Origin: an uncultured Rhodospirillaceae bacterium | Lineage (GTDB): Bacteria > Pseudomonadota > Alphaproteobacteria > RF32 > CAG-239 | Assembly: GCA_900313185.1 (NCBI GenBank) | Contig: OMQI01000188.1 | Coordinates: 1 to 11,690, forward strand | DNA: 11,690 nt | Direction: 5' to 3' | Shown: in pieces, positions 1-7,517 of the stretch | Numbering within the stretch: position 1 is the stretch's first letter | Layout: every line of letters begins with the position of its first letter | Notes under the pieces: model-generated | The model's input: the letters and a program-made list of their open reading frames with translations, nothing else | Databases searched by the model: none | Told to the model about the DNA's origin: nothing | Made by a program: the position numbers and the translations under genes

Positions 1-1
1 C

Positions 2-352
2 AGAGACTACGTAGAGACGCCTATTGAGCACAAGACTTCTAAGGTTGATGCTCACCGTATTTGGGTTGTTCCGGGTACGCCGTTTGCCTCTCTTCTGGGT
101 AATCAGAAGTCGCTGGTTGTCAACTCGCGCCACACCGAGCTGCTGGCTCCCGAACGTGTTCAGCGAGAAGAACTGAAGCTTTGTGATAGTGATGAGCTGC
201 CGCTGGATATCTATGCAACGGCAACCGACGGTATTCCTGAGGCCTGGGGTGATATGAAACGTGGCATCCTTTGTGTGCAGTGGCATCCGGAGGATTTTGC
301 CGAGGCCGGTAAACTGCCTTACAAGTGGGTGGTTGATATGGCAAAGCATTAA
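2..352 (+). CDS. C26-type class I glutamine amidotransferase-like hydrolase, C-terminal part (5' end outside window)
   Basis: The frame is open from the first complete codon and ends at TAA 350-352, giving the last 116 residues. The fragment shows the end of a class I glutamine amidotransferase fold: VNSRHTE (residues 40-46 of the fragment), then ATDGIPEA (74-81), then CVQWHPEDF (91-99). H95 and E97 would be the His and Glu of the Cys-His-Glu triad; the nucleophile Cys lies upstream of the window. The order NSxH, DGxxEA, VQWHPE is typical of peptidase C26 (gamma-glutamyl-GABA hydrolase PuuD, gamma-glutamyl hydrolases), which cleave gamma-glutamyl amides in the cytosol. Which substrate is used cannot be told from this end. 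Codon use is odd for the window: all 11 leucines are CTG or CTT, whereas following genes prefer TTG and TTA. This suggests high expression or transfer. A strong terminator follows 7 bp after the stop, so it is a separate unit from lspA. Confidence 0.8.
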   Translation, partial: RDYVETPIEHKTSKVDAHRIWVVPGTPFASLLGNQKSLVVNSRHTELLAPERVQREELKLCDSDELPLDIYATATDGIPEAWGDMKRGILCVQWHPEDFAEAGKLPYKWVVDMAKH

Positions 353-358
353 GCACTT

Positions 359-395
359 AAAGAGGAGTTACTTGAAAGTAGCTCCTCTTTTCGTT
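359..395 (+). terminator. Intrinsic terminator of the C26 gene
   Basis: A 14-bp stem (359-372 with 377-390, one G-T wobble) closes a TGAA tetraloop and runs into TTTT, then CGTTT. The outer part pairs AAAGAGGAG with CTCCTCTTT, so the A-run and T-run also pair, and the hairpin could act in both directions. It isolates the upstream amidotransferase-like gene from the lspA operon. Confidence 0.88.
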
Positions 396-439
396 TATTC
401 GGAAAAAATATAAAAAAAACTGTAGACTATCTTAATTTG

Positions 440-472
440 TTGCTGGAGTGTTATTATCTTTTCGTATATACT
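440..472 (+). promoter_or_regulatory. Candidate promoter of the lspA operon
   Basis: Between the terminator and lspA there is a possible -10 element TATATA (465-470), or TATACT (467-472). TTGCTG (440-445) lies upstream as a -35-like element, with 19 or 21 bp spacing. The spacing is long, so this is a guess based on position: a promoter is expected here because a terminator precedes and a long operon follows. Confidence 0.3.
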
Positions 473-497
473 CACTCCGTAAAAAAGGAGAATTGAA

Positions 498-971
498 TTG
501 TTTTTAGGCTTTATTACGATAATTTTGGCCTTTTGTGCCGACCAATTCAGCAAGTTTTTAATAGATACCGAAATTGTCACTACCCATCATATTGAACTGG
601 GGGATTATTTTAATTTGGTAAAAGTATGGAATACCGGAGTCAGTTTTTCAATGTTTAATAATCATGGAACCTTGGGAATTGTTGTATTGAGTGCTATATC
701 ATTGATTGTGTCGGCATTTTTGCTCAATTGGATGCGTCACGAAAGCAATAAATTGAAAATAGTCAGTTTGGGACTGATAATAGGCGGAGCCTTGGGCAAT
801 GTTGTTGATCGGATTCGTGTCGGTGCGGTGTTGGACTTTTTGGATTTTCACTACGAGGCGCACCATTGGCCGGCCTTTAATCTTGCCGATACCTTTATTT
901 GTATCGGAGCTTTTATTTTGATTTTATGGGAACTTTTTTATGCAAACAAGAAAGGATTAGATAAGATATGA
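498..971 (+). CDS. lspA: Lipoprotein signal peptidase (signal peptidase II)
   Basis: LspA is the inner-membrane aspartyl protease that removes signal peptides from diacylglyceryl-modified prolipoproteins. The 157-residue length is normal. Four hydrophobic segments are visible (about 1-20, 58-76, 86-102 and 130-147). Both family signatures are present: GGALGNVVDR with catalytic D104, and FNLADTFICIG with catalytic D131. The conserved DQxSK element of the first segment is at 15-19. The start is TTG at 498: AAGGAG (485-490) is 7 bp upstream, and the first in-frame ATG would fall at residue 52 and remove an essential segment. The stop overlaps the next start as ATGA, so translation is probably coupled. 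It is the first gene of a six-gene run, and the next gene encodes a likely substrate of this enzyme. Confidence 0.95.
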   Translation: MFLGFITIILAFCADQFSKFLIDTEIVTTHHIELGDYFNLVKVWNTGVSFSMFNNHGTLGIVVLSAISLIVSAFLLNWMRHESNKLKIVSLGLIIGGALGNVVDRIRVGAVLDFLDFHYEAHHWPAFNLADTFICIGAFILILWELFYANKKGLDKI

Positions 972-1177
972 GGAAAATTTGCTTATTGATTGCCGTAATG
1001 GCGATGATTTCGTTGACAGCTTGCAATGCGACCAAAAAAAGTTTGGGACTTTCTCGTCAAGGTCCCGATGAAACCACGGTAAAAACCAATGAACCGTTGA
1101 TTTTACCGCCGGAATACAATGTTCGTCCGAAGAAAAACGGAGCGCAAAAGCAAGAAGAGGCAGAAGAACTGTTTTAA
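968..1177 (+). CDS. Small DUF3035/BamF-like lipoprotein
   Basis: This 69-residue protein has a lipoprotein signal peptide: basic MRK, a hydrophobic core to about residue 15, and the lipobox LTAC with acylated C19. The residue after the Cys is Asn, not Asp, so an inner-membrane retention signal is not obvious. The mature part contains LGLSRQGPDE followed by LPPEYNVRP. This pattern (L-G, then PDE, then PLxLPPxYxLRPP) matches DUF3035, a family to which the alphaproteobacterial BAM-complex lipoprotein BamF belongs. The tail is short, charged and probably disordered (KKNGAQKQEEAEE). Position between lspA and the M16 pair is, as far as I know, the usual alphaproteobacterial setting of this family. 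It starts inside the lspA stop (ATGA) and its TAA overlaps the next ATG. A role in outer-membrane protein assembly is inferred from family and context; the protein is shorter than characterised BamF, so part of the domain may be missing. Confidence 0.75.
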   Translation: MRKICLLIAVMAMISLTACNATKKSLGLSRQGPDETTVKTNEPLILPPEYNVRPKKNGAQKQEEAEELF

Positions 1178-2523
1178 TGAATAAATTTGCTTTAATATTC
1201 GGATTTGTTATTTTGTTGTGGAGCCAAACAGCGAAAGCGAAGCTGTTCAAGGCTGAAGAGTTTGTTTTGCCTAACGGTTTGCAGTGTGTGATTATTGAAA
1301 ATCATAAAGCGCCGCTTGTCGAACAAATGCTATGGTATAAGGCCGGTTCGGTTGATGAACAAAAAGGCAAGGGCGGAAGTGCGCATCTTTTGGAACATCT
1401 GATGTTTCGAGGTACTAAGTTTGTCAAAGATGGCGAATTTAATAAAATTATGGAAAAACACGGAATTTCCGATAATGCGTTCACCAGTTTTGACGTTACT
1501 GCCTATCATCAGTTTGCCGATGTCAGCAAGTTGGAAATTCTGTTAGCACTTGAAGCCGACAGAATGGAAAATCTCAATTTTGATGAAAAAGCTTTCGAAG
1601 CGGAACGTAAAATAGTCTATGAGGAACGTATGCAACGGGTAGAAAACAGTCCGACATCTCCTTTTTATGAGCGGTTCCGAATGATGTTGTGGGGTAATAA
1701 TCCGTATGGTCGTCCCGTTACCGGATTGCCGCAGGAAATCTTGGATTTAAAATATTCCGATGTGATGAAATTTTATCGTAAATTTTATGCTCCGAACAAT
1801 GCAGTTTTAGTGTTGTCCGGCGATATAACAATGCAAGAAGTTCGTCCGCTGATTGAAAAATATTACGGCAAAATAAAGCCGCATAAGGTTAAGCACCAAA
1901 ATTTTGATATTGATAAGCATTATTTTCACGAAATTTTGCAAATGTCACTGCCGGAGGTATCTTCGATTAAGGTTTATGAAAGTTATTTGTTGCCTAAGCA
2001 CAGTGAATTAAAAAACAAAGTTTACGATTATTTGGTGTTGGAAGAGTATTTGGGCGGCGGAGCTGCTTCCGCATTATATAAGGATTTGGTAGTTAATCAA
2101 AAAACTGCCTTAAGTGTGGACGCTTCATATAGTTTTGTTTCACGTGGCGGGAGCGTTTTTACTTTCACCGTAGTTCCGCAAAATCAAAAGAAATTTGAAC
2201 GTGAAAAAGCTTTTGCCGAACTTCATACGTCTGCCGATGAAGCCATAAAGAATCTTGATGAAAAGAAATTGGCACAAATCAAGCGAAAAATGCTGGCAGA
2301 TTTGGTGTTTGTTAATGATAATCCAAAGGATGCGGCAAATTGGATAGGTGCTATGCTGGCAACCGGTTTTTCTCTTGAAGATGTGCAAAATTATGAAAAT
2401 AATTTGAATGCGGTTACCGTTGAAGGGGTAAAAAACGCATACAAATTCCTGCAATCGGCTTCGCATATCAGCGGAATATGTTGTCAGAAAAAACAAAACA
2501 ATACTAAAGGGGAAGAAAAATGA
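1177..2523 (+). CDS. M16 zinc metallopeptidase, catalytic subunit (HxxEH present)
   Basis: This is a 448-residue M16B peptidase of the mitochondrial-processing-peptidase/PqqL type, probably periplasmic. Residues 1-21 form a signal peptide (hydrophobic core FALIFGFVILLW, likely cut after AKA). The inverted zinc motif HLLEH gives H70, E73 and H74, and the distal glutamate ligand fits E149 or E150 in ERKIVYEER. SDNAFTSFDVTAYH (98-111) and NNPYGRPVTG are further family signatures. The second M16 half (about 240-430) has the glycine-rich element LGGG, but the arginine and tyrosine expected just after it are replaced (sequence ASALYKDLVVNQ). The next gene has the opposite pattern, so the two proteins probably form one heterodimer with a shared active site. 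Start and stop overlap both neighbours (TAATG and ATGA). The substrate is unknown. Confidence 0.9.
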   Translation: MNKFALIFGFVILLWSQTAKAKLFKAEEFVLPNGLQCVIIENHKAPLVEQMLWYKAGSVDEQKGKGGSAHLLEHLMFRGTKFVKDGEFNKIMEKHGISDNAFTSFDVTAYHQFADVSKLEILLALEADRMENLNFDEKAFEAERKIVYEERMQRVENSPTSPFYERFRMMLWGNNPYGRPVTGLPQEILDLKYSDVMKFYRKFYAPNNAVLVLSGDITMQEVRPLIEKYYGKIKPHKVKHQNFDIDKHYFHEILQMSLPEVSSIKVYESYLLPKHSELKNKVYDYLVLEEYLGGGAASALYKDLVVNQKTALSVDASYSFVSRGGSVFTFTVVPQNQKKFEREKAFAELHTSADEAIKNLDEKKLAQIKRKMLADLVFVNDNPKDAANWIGAMLATGFSLEDVQNYENNLNAVTVEGVKNAYKFLQSASHISGICCQKKQNNTKGEEK

Positions 2524-3938
2524 GCAGATATTCTTCTCATCATAACAAATTTTCGTATTTCTTCAGATGGCTGATGTTTTTCGCCGTGCTTGCTTGCGGA
2601 TGGTATTATGCTCCGAGTATCTGGCTGCAATTTAATCAAATAAATACCGATGATATATTATCAGCATCAAAAATGAAAAATAAAAAATTTTCGGGAAAAG
2701 TGCAAGAAGTAAAATCAGCCGGATTGAAAGCATACCTTTTGGAAGAACATTCGGTACCGATTGTCAGTATTGATTTTATGTTTACCAATGCCGGTTCGGC
2801 TTATGAAGATGATGAAAAGCAAGGGCTAATCGGTATTTTAAGCAAAATGTTGCTTGATGGTGCCGGTAGTTATGATGCAATTGCCTTCAATGATACGTGT
2901 GAGGAATATGGCATAAAAATAGGCTTTACCTCAAGCGTCGATGAAATTTCCGGTTATTTGCATTTTCCGAAGCAAAATATGGCAATGGCACTTAAAATGT
3001 TTGAGCTTGTTTTACAAAAACCTCGTTTTGAACAAGAGTTTTTGGATTTGCGCAAGCAACAGTTAAAAACAATTGTTAAAATGAGTTTGGAAAAACCGCA
3101 AGCGATTTTGGCCGATAAATTTTCGGAGTTTATTTTTGCCGGTCATCCGTATTCCCGTACGCAAGCCGATATGTTGAAAACCATTGATAACATCAATGAG
3201 CAGGATATGCGGGAATTTATGCAAACTCATTTAAGCCAGGAAAATCTTATCATAGGTGTGGCAGGTGATATTTCGGTTGCTCAAACGCAAGATATATTGC
3301 AAAAGATTTTTGCCAAATTACCGGAAAAATATCTGGGTGAAAAATTGTCTAAGATTAATTTGGAACTCGGAGGTAGGGAATATAATGTTGAAAAATCTTC
3401 TGCACAGGCGATAACATTTTTTGCGGTTAACGGGACTTATCGAAATGATGTCGACTTTTATCCGTTATATATGGCAAATTACATTTTGGGAGGTTCCGGA
3501 TTAAGTTCACGCTTATCACAAGTAATCAGAGAAAAAGAAGGATTGACATACGGCATATACACAGAGTTTTCCGAAAGTGATGCGGTTGCCATGGTGCAAG
3601 GATCCTATTCGGCTACTCCGGATAATTTCAACAAAGCACGTGAACTCTTGCTTGACGAATGGCGTAAAATAGCAGCGAACGGAGTAAGCGAGGAAGAATT
3701 ACAGCAAGCGAAGGATTCTCTTGTATCATCATTTAATTTGCGTTTTGCTTCAGTCGGCAGAATAGCTTCAATGTTGACGGCAATGCAAAAATATGATTTA
3801 GGTCTAGATTTTTTAGAAAAACGTAATGATTATATAAAAGCTGTTACATTACAAGAAGTTAATGCTGCAGCCAAAAAATATTTTTCCGTAACACCGGATT
3901 TTGTAAGTATTGGAATTAAAAAAGAGGAGAAACAATAA
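2520..3938 (+). CDS. M16 peptidase-like protein lacking the zinc motif (partner subunit)
   Basis: The 472-residue protein has an N-terminal membrane anchor or uncleaved signal (about 14-32, WLMFFAVLACGWYYA) followed by two M16 halves. Where HxxEH should lie (about 101-112) the sequence is QGLIGILSKMLL, with no histidine or glutamate ligand, so it cannot bind zinc in the usual way. DGAGSYDA and the fold around AGHPYSR (207-213) still mark it as M16. In the C-terminal half GGSGLSSRLSQVIREKEGLT (residues 324-343, followed by Y344) keeps the arginine/tyrosine element used for substrate binding in M16B heterodimers. I recall the Sphingomonas SPH2681/SPH2682 pair as a precedent for one subunit supplying zinc and the other this Arg/Tyr pair. 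The start overlaps the upstream stop (ATGA), and GGGGAAG precedes it. Likely role: partner and anchor of the catalytic M16 protein at the inner membrane. Confidence 0.87.
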   Translation: MSRYSSHHNKFSYFFRWLMFFAVLACGWYYAPSIWLQFNQINTDDILSASKMKNKKFSGKVQEVKSAGLKAYLLEEHSVPIVSIDFMFTNAGSAYEDDEKQGLIGILSKMLLDGAGSYDAIAFNDTCEEYGIKIGFTSSVDEISGYLHFPKQNMAMALKMFELVLQKPRFEQEFLDLRKQQLKTIVKMSLEKPQAILADKFSEFIFAGHPYSRTQADMLKTIDNINEQDMREFMQTHLSQENLIIGVAGDISVAQTQDILQKIFAKLPEKYLGEKLSKINLELGGREYNVEKSSAQAITFFAVNGTYRNDVDFYPLYMANYILGGSGLSSRLSQVIREKEGLTYGIYTEFSESDAVAMVQGSYSATPDNFNKARELLLDEWRKIAANGVSEEELQQAKDSLVSSFNLRFASVGRIASMLTAMQKYDLGLDFLEKRNDYIKAVTLQEVNAAAKKYFSVTPDFVSIGIKKEEKQ

Positions 3939-5578
3939 TGTTCGGTAAAAGTAAAACCAAAGCTTGGAAACATTTGGAAAATGTATACAAACATTTTAGC
4001 GAAACTCAAATGAAGGATTTGTTTGCAAGTGATGCTCATCGGGCTGAAAAATACACGCTTCAGCTTGAAAATATATTGGTTGATTTTTCAAAAAACCGAA
4101 TTGATGAAAATGTAATGTCTGCCCTTTATGATTTGGCACGTGAGCGGGGAATAAAAGAAAAAATATCCGAAATGTTTTCCGGTAAAAAAATAAATACCAC
4201 CGAAAACAGAGCTGCGTTGCATATAGCTTTGCGTAATCGTTCCGATAAACCGATATATGTAGACGGCCGTGATGTAATGCCGCAGATAAATGCTACTCTT
4301 GAAAAAATGAAAAACTTTTCTGAAGCAATTCGTTTGGGAATTTTTACCGGATATACCGGCAAGAAATTAACCAACATCGTCAATATCGGGATAGGCGGTT
4401 CTGATTTAGGGCCTTGTATGGTTACTTCTGCCTTGCGTCATTATTGGGCCAAGGATATTAGATGTTATTTTATTTCCAATATTGACGGTACTTCTTGTGC
4501 GGAGGTGCTTAATAAAATTGATCCGGAAACAACGTTATTTATCGTTGCTTCCAAGACATTTACCACGATCGAAACTTTGACTAATGCCAAAACTTGTCGC
4601 AAATGGTTGGTTGATGCTTTGGGAGAACACGCAGTTGCTAAGCATTTTATAGCATTATCCACCAACAAAGAAGAAGTTGCAAAATTCGGCATTAATACCG
4701 ACAATATGTTTGAGTTTTGGGATTTTGTCGGAGGTCGTTATTCGCTGTGGTCAGCCATCGGGATGATTATAGCCATAGCAATCGGCTATAAAAATTTTGA
4801 ACGTATGTTGGAAGGCGCTTATGCAATGGATACCCATTTCCAAAACAGCGATTTGGAACATAATATTCCGGTAAATTTAGCATTACTCGGTATATGGTAT
4901 AATAATTTTTACAATATTCATCGTTATGCGGTGATACCATACGACCAGTATTTGCAATATTTACCGGCTTATTTGCAACAATTAGATATGGAAAGTAACG
5001 GCAAGAGCGTTTCTTTGGATAATAAATATGTCGATTATGCTACCGGACCGGTGTTATTCGGCGGTGCCGGAACAAATGTTCAGCACTCATTTTTCCAACT
5101 TATACATCAGGGAACTGAAATTGTGCCGGTAGATTTTATTATTCCGGCCATATCTCATAACGAAATTGGGGCGCATCAGCAAATATTAATTGCTAACGTT
5201 TTGGCTCAAGGGGAAGCTCTTATGCTTGGCAAAACCGAAGAGGAAGTAAACGAAGAAATGGAAGCGGCCGCTAAATCGAAAGCTGAAATTAATCGTTTGA
5301 AAAAATACAGGAGTTTTAGCGGCAATCGTCCTTCAACGACCATTGTATGCAAAAAAATTGATCCGTATAATTTAGGTATGTTGATAGCAATGTATGAACA
5401 TAAAGTTTTTGTTCAAGGTAAAATATGGAATATAAATTCTTTTGACCAATTCGGAGTGGAATACAGTAAGAAACTTACTTTAAAAATTTTACCGGAATTA
5501 CAAGGAACTGTGACAAATAATTCACATGATAGTTCAACTTCTTCCTTGATAAAACATATCAAAAATATTCGCAAGTAG
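3938..5578 (+). CDS. pgi: Glucose-6-phosphate isomerase
   Basis: The enzyme interconverts glucose 6-phosphate and fructose 6-phosphate in the cytosol. At 546 residues it is the length of the E. coli-type (long) enzyme. Visible signatures are NIGIGGSDLGP (149-159), the phosphate-binding VASKTFTTIET (203-213), FVGGRYSLWSAIG (263-275) and FGGAGTNVQHSFFQLIHQGT (374-393). Catalytic residues by comparison with the E. coli enzyme are E352 (DMESNGK), H383 (NVQHS) and K511 (GVEYSKK). The C-terminal 25 residues are Ser/Asn/Lys-rich and look like a loose tail. GAGGAG (3924-3929) sits 8 bp before the ATG, which overlaps the previous TAA (TAATG). A glycolytic gene inside an envelope/repair operon is probably just lineage gene order; no functional link is implied. 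Confidence 0.97.
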   Translation: MFGKSKTKAWKHLENVYKHFSETQMKDLFASDAHRAEKYTLQLENILVDFSKNRIDENVMSALYDLARERGIKEKISEMFSGKKINTTENRAALHIALRNRSDKPIYVDGRDVMPQINATLEKMKNFSEAIRLGIFTGYTGKKLTNIVNIGIGGSDLGPCMVTSALRHYWAKDIRCYFISNIDGTSCAEVLNKIDPETTLFIVASKTFTTIETLTNAKTCRKWLVDALGEHAVAKHFIALSTNKEEVAKFGINTDNMFEFWDFVGGRYSLWSAIGMIIAIAIGYKNFERMLEGAYAMDTHFQNSDLEHNIPVNLALLGIWYNNFYNIHRYAVIPYDQYLQYLPAYLQQLDMESNGKSVSLDNKYVDYATGPVLFGGAGTNVQHSFFQLIHQGTEIVPVDFIIPAISHNEIGAHQQILIANVLAQGEALMLGKTEEEVNEEMEAAAKSKAEINRLKKYRSFSGNRPSTTIVCKKIDPYNLGMLIAMYEHKVFVQGKIWNINSFDQFGVEYSKKLTLKILPELQGTVTNNSHDSSTSSLIKHIKNIRK

Positions 5579-5587
5579 GAGTTTGTT

Positions 5588-7402
5588 ATGACTATTCGCA
5601 TTTTACCGTCAAATTTAGTAAATCAGATTGCTGCCGGCGAGGTGGTTGAGCGTCCGGCTTCTGCTCTCAAAGAATTGGTGGAAAATGCTATTGATGCCGG
5701 AGCACATAAAGTAGAAATAACGCTTGCCGGCGGAGGAAAAAATTTACTTGTAGTGAGTGATGATGGTTGCGGAATGTCTCCCGAAGAACTGGAATTGGCG
5801 GTGGAACGGCACGCTACGTCTAAATTACCGACCGATGATTTGTTTGCGATTAATTTTTTAGGATTTCGTGGTGAGGCTCTGCCGTCTATAGCTTCGGTTT
5901 CGAAGCTTTCGATAATTTCACGTAAACGAGGTGAAAAAGACGGTTGGCAAATAAATGTGAACGGTGGCGAAAAGGAAGGCATTAAACCGGCAGCAACTCC
6001 GGAGGGTACACGTATTGAAGTACGTGACTTATTTTATACCACGCCGGCGCGTCTTAAATTTTTAAAAACCGATGCTGCGGAAACCGGTCAATGTATAGAT
6101 ATGCTTCAACGTATAGCATTGGCTAATCCGCAGGTTGCTTTTTATTTATACAGTGACGGTAAGAAAAAAATAGGTTACAATGCCTGTTTGGGAGATGTCC
6201 AGACCGCACGTCGCCAACGTATAGCCGATGTTATGGGGCGAGAATTTGAAGAAAATTCGCTTCCGATAACCGCACAAAACGAATTTTGTGACATCAGCGG
6301 ATTTGTCAGTTTACCGACCTTTAATAAGGCTAATTCGTTATCGGAGTTTATTTTTGTGAATAATCGTCCGGTTAAAGATAAATTGATTTTGGGGGCTATT
6401 AAAGGTGCTTATCAGGATTTGATGATGTCCGGACGCTATCCGTTGTGCGCCATATTTATTCACGTCAATCCACGTTATGTTGATGTTAACGTGCATCCGA
6501 CCAAGGCAGAAGTTCGTTTTTACGATAATGGTGCAGTGCGTGGATTGTTGGTGCACGCTATTCGCAGTGCTTTAAGTATGGGGGATAAACAAAGTGCCGA
6601 CACCGGACTTCTGGAGCATTTATTGGAAAATAATCTTGAAAATTCAGATAGTTTTAGTCAATCATTCAATCAATCCTTTACAGTAAGAGAAAAAGAATTT
6701 AAGGGATTAAAAATGCCGATAAGTTCGGGAAGAAAATCGTCATTTAAAACTCCCGATTTGATGCCAACATATTCAATAAAAACCGAAGAAAATTTTCAGC
6801 CACAAAATATGGAAGAAATTGGTGAATTGGGATTAGCAAAAGCTCAGTTTCATAATACCTATATTATTTCGCAAACTCCGGACAGTATTGTGATTATTGA
6901 TCAACATGCTGCTCACGAGCGTATTACGATGGAACGTATGAAGCAAAGTATGCTCAAAAACGAGCATATGCCGTCGCAAATGTTGTTATTGCCGGAAGTG
7001 GTTGATTTAAGTCTTTCCGAAAAAGTAAATCTGATGGAATATGCTCAAACTTTTGCTAAACTCGGTTTAGGTATTGAAGAATTTGGTCCGCAAGCCGTAT
7101 TGGTGCGTGAAATTCCGGCTTTGTTGGGCGATACCGATGTGAAAAAATTGATAAAGGATTTGGCGGCCGAGATTTCGGAATGGGGTAGTGCGTACGCTTT
7201 AGAAGATAAAATTCATCATATTTGTGCCACAATTGCTTGCCACGGCTCGGTGCGTGCCGGAAGATGTCTTAACTTGGAAGAAATGAATAGACTTTTGCGG
7301 GATATGGAAAAGACTGAACATTCCGGCCAGTGTAATCACGGTCGTCCGACATATATAAAAATAAAATTGGAAGATATAGAAAAATTGTTTGAACGCCGTT
7401 AA
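5588..7402 (+). CDS. mutL: DNA mismatch repair protein MutL (endonuclease-type)
   Basis: MutL couples mismatch recognition by MutS to strand incision and removal. The 604-residue protein has the GHKL ATPase domain first: NQIAAGEVVERPASALKELV (12-31) with catalytic E29 and N33, DDGCGM (58-63), and FRGEAL with the ATP-lid region (93-98). A linker rich in Ser/Asn/Lys (about 335-410) leads to the C-terminal dimerisation domain. That domain holds DQHAAHERITME (438-449), a complete DQHA(x)2E(x)4E metal-dependent endonuclease motif, plus ACHGSVRAG (550-558) and CNHGRP (582-587), which supply further metal ligands. The protein therefore probably nicks DNA itself, as in bacteria without MutH. The ribosome site AGGAG (5577-5581) overlaps the pgi stop codon TAG, 6 bp before the ATG, tying its expression to pgi. 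It is the last gene of the operon. Confidence 0.97.
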   Translation: MTIRILPSNLVNQIAAGEVVERPASALKELVENAIDAGAHKVEITLAGGGKNLLVVSDDGCGMSPEELELAVERHATSKLPTDDLFAINFLGFRGEALPSIASVSKLSIISRKRGEKDGWQINVNGGEKEGIKPAATPEGTRIEVRDLFYTTPARLKFLKTDAAETGQCIDMLQRIALANPQVAFYLYSDGKKKIGYNACLGDVQTARRQRIADVMGREFEENSLPITAQNEFCDISGFVSLPTFNKANSLSEFIFVNNRPVKDKLILGAIKGAYQDLMMSGRYPLCAIFIHVNPRYVDVNVHPTKAEVRFYDNGAVRGLLVHAIRSALSMGDKQSADTGLLEHLLENNLENSDSFSQSFNQSFTVREKEFKGLKMPISSGRKSSFKTPDLMPTYSIKTEENFQPQNMEEIGELGLAKAQFHNTYIISQTPDSIVIIDQHAAHERITMERMKQSMLKNEHMPSQMLLLPEVVDLSLSEKVNLMEYAQTFAKLGLGIEEFGPQAVLVREIPALLGDTDVKKLIKDLAAEISEWGSAYALEDKIHHICATIACHGSVRAGRCLNLEEMNRLLRDMEKTEHSGQCNHGRPTYIKIKLEDIEKLFERR

Positions 7403-7405
7403 GAA

Positions 7406-7509
7406 ATAAGCTCTTTTAACGGACATTTGCTTGTATCTTTTCTCCTTGTGTACCTCTTGTACACATTGTCGAAAAGCTATGGCGCATCTGTCTCGTTAAA
7501 AGAGCTTAT
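7406..7509. repeat. 104-nt imperfect palindrome between convergent genes (hairpin/bidirectional terminator or small mobile relic)
   Basis: The arms ATAAGCTCTTTTAACG (7406-7421) and its exact complement (7494-7509) pair over 16 bp. Inside, GACA/TGTC (7422-7425 with 7489-7492, one bulged T), TGC/GCA (7428-7430 with 7484-7486), CTTTTC/GAAAAG (7437-7442 with 7471-7476) and TGTGTAC/GTACACA (7447-7453 with 7459-7465) continue the pairing up to a CTCTT loop. The whole element begins 4 bp after the mutL stop and ends 8 bp from the stop of the opposing AAA gene. The position suggests a two-way terminator, but neither end has a strong T-run. The length and layered pairing also fit a miniature inverted-repeat element flanked by TA, or a structured RNA. 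Confidence 0.8.
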
Positions 7510-7517
7510 ACGCATTT

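Noticed and set aside
2577..2610. Possible lipobox (VLAC) in the second M16 protein
   Set aside because: Leucine at -2 is unusual and the hydrophobic stretch continues past the Cys; a plain membrane anchor is the simpler reading.
5623..5982. A 119-codon minus-strand frame inside mutL
   Set aside because: A shadow of the highly conserved MutL ATPase domain; low-complexity Ser/Pro-rich translation.
3938..7402. Possible frameshift or truncation in pgi or mutL
   Set aside because: Both proteins have family-typical length and all catalytic motifs in order.
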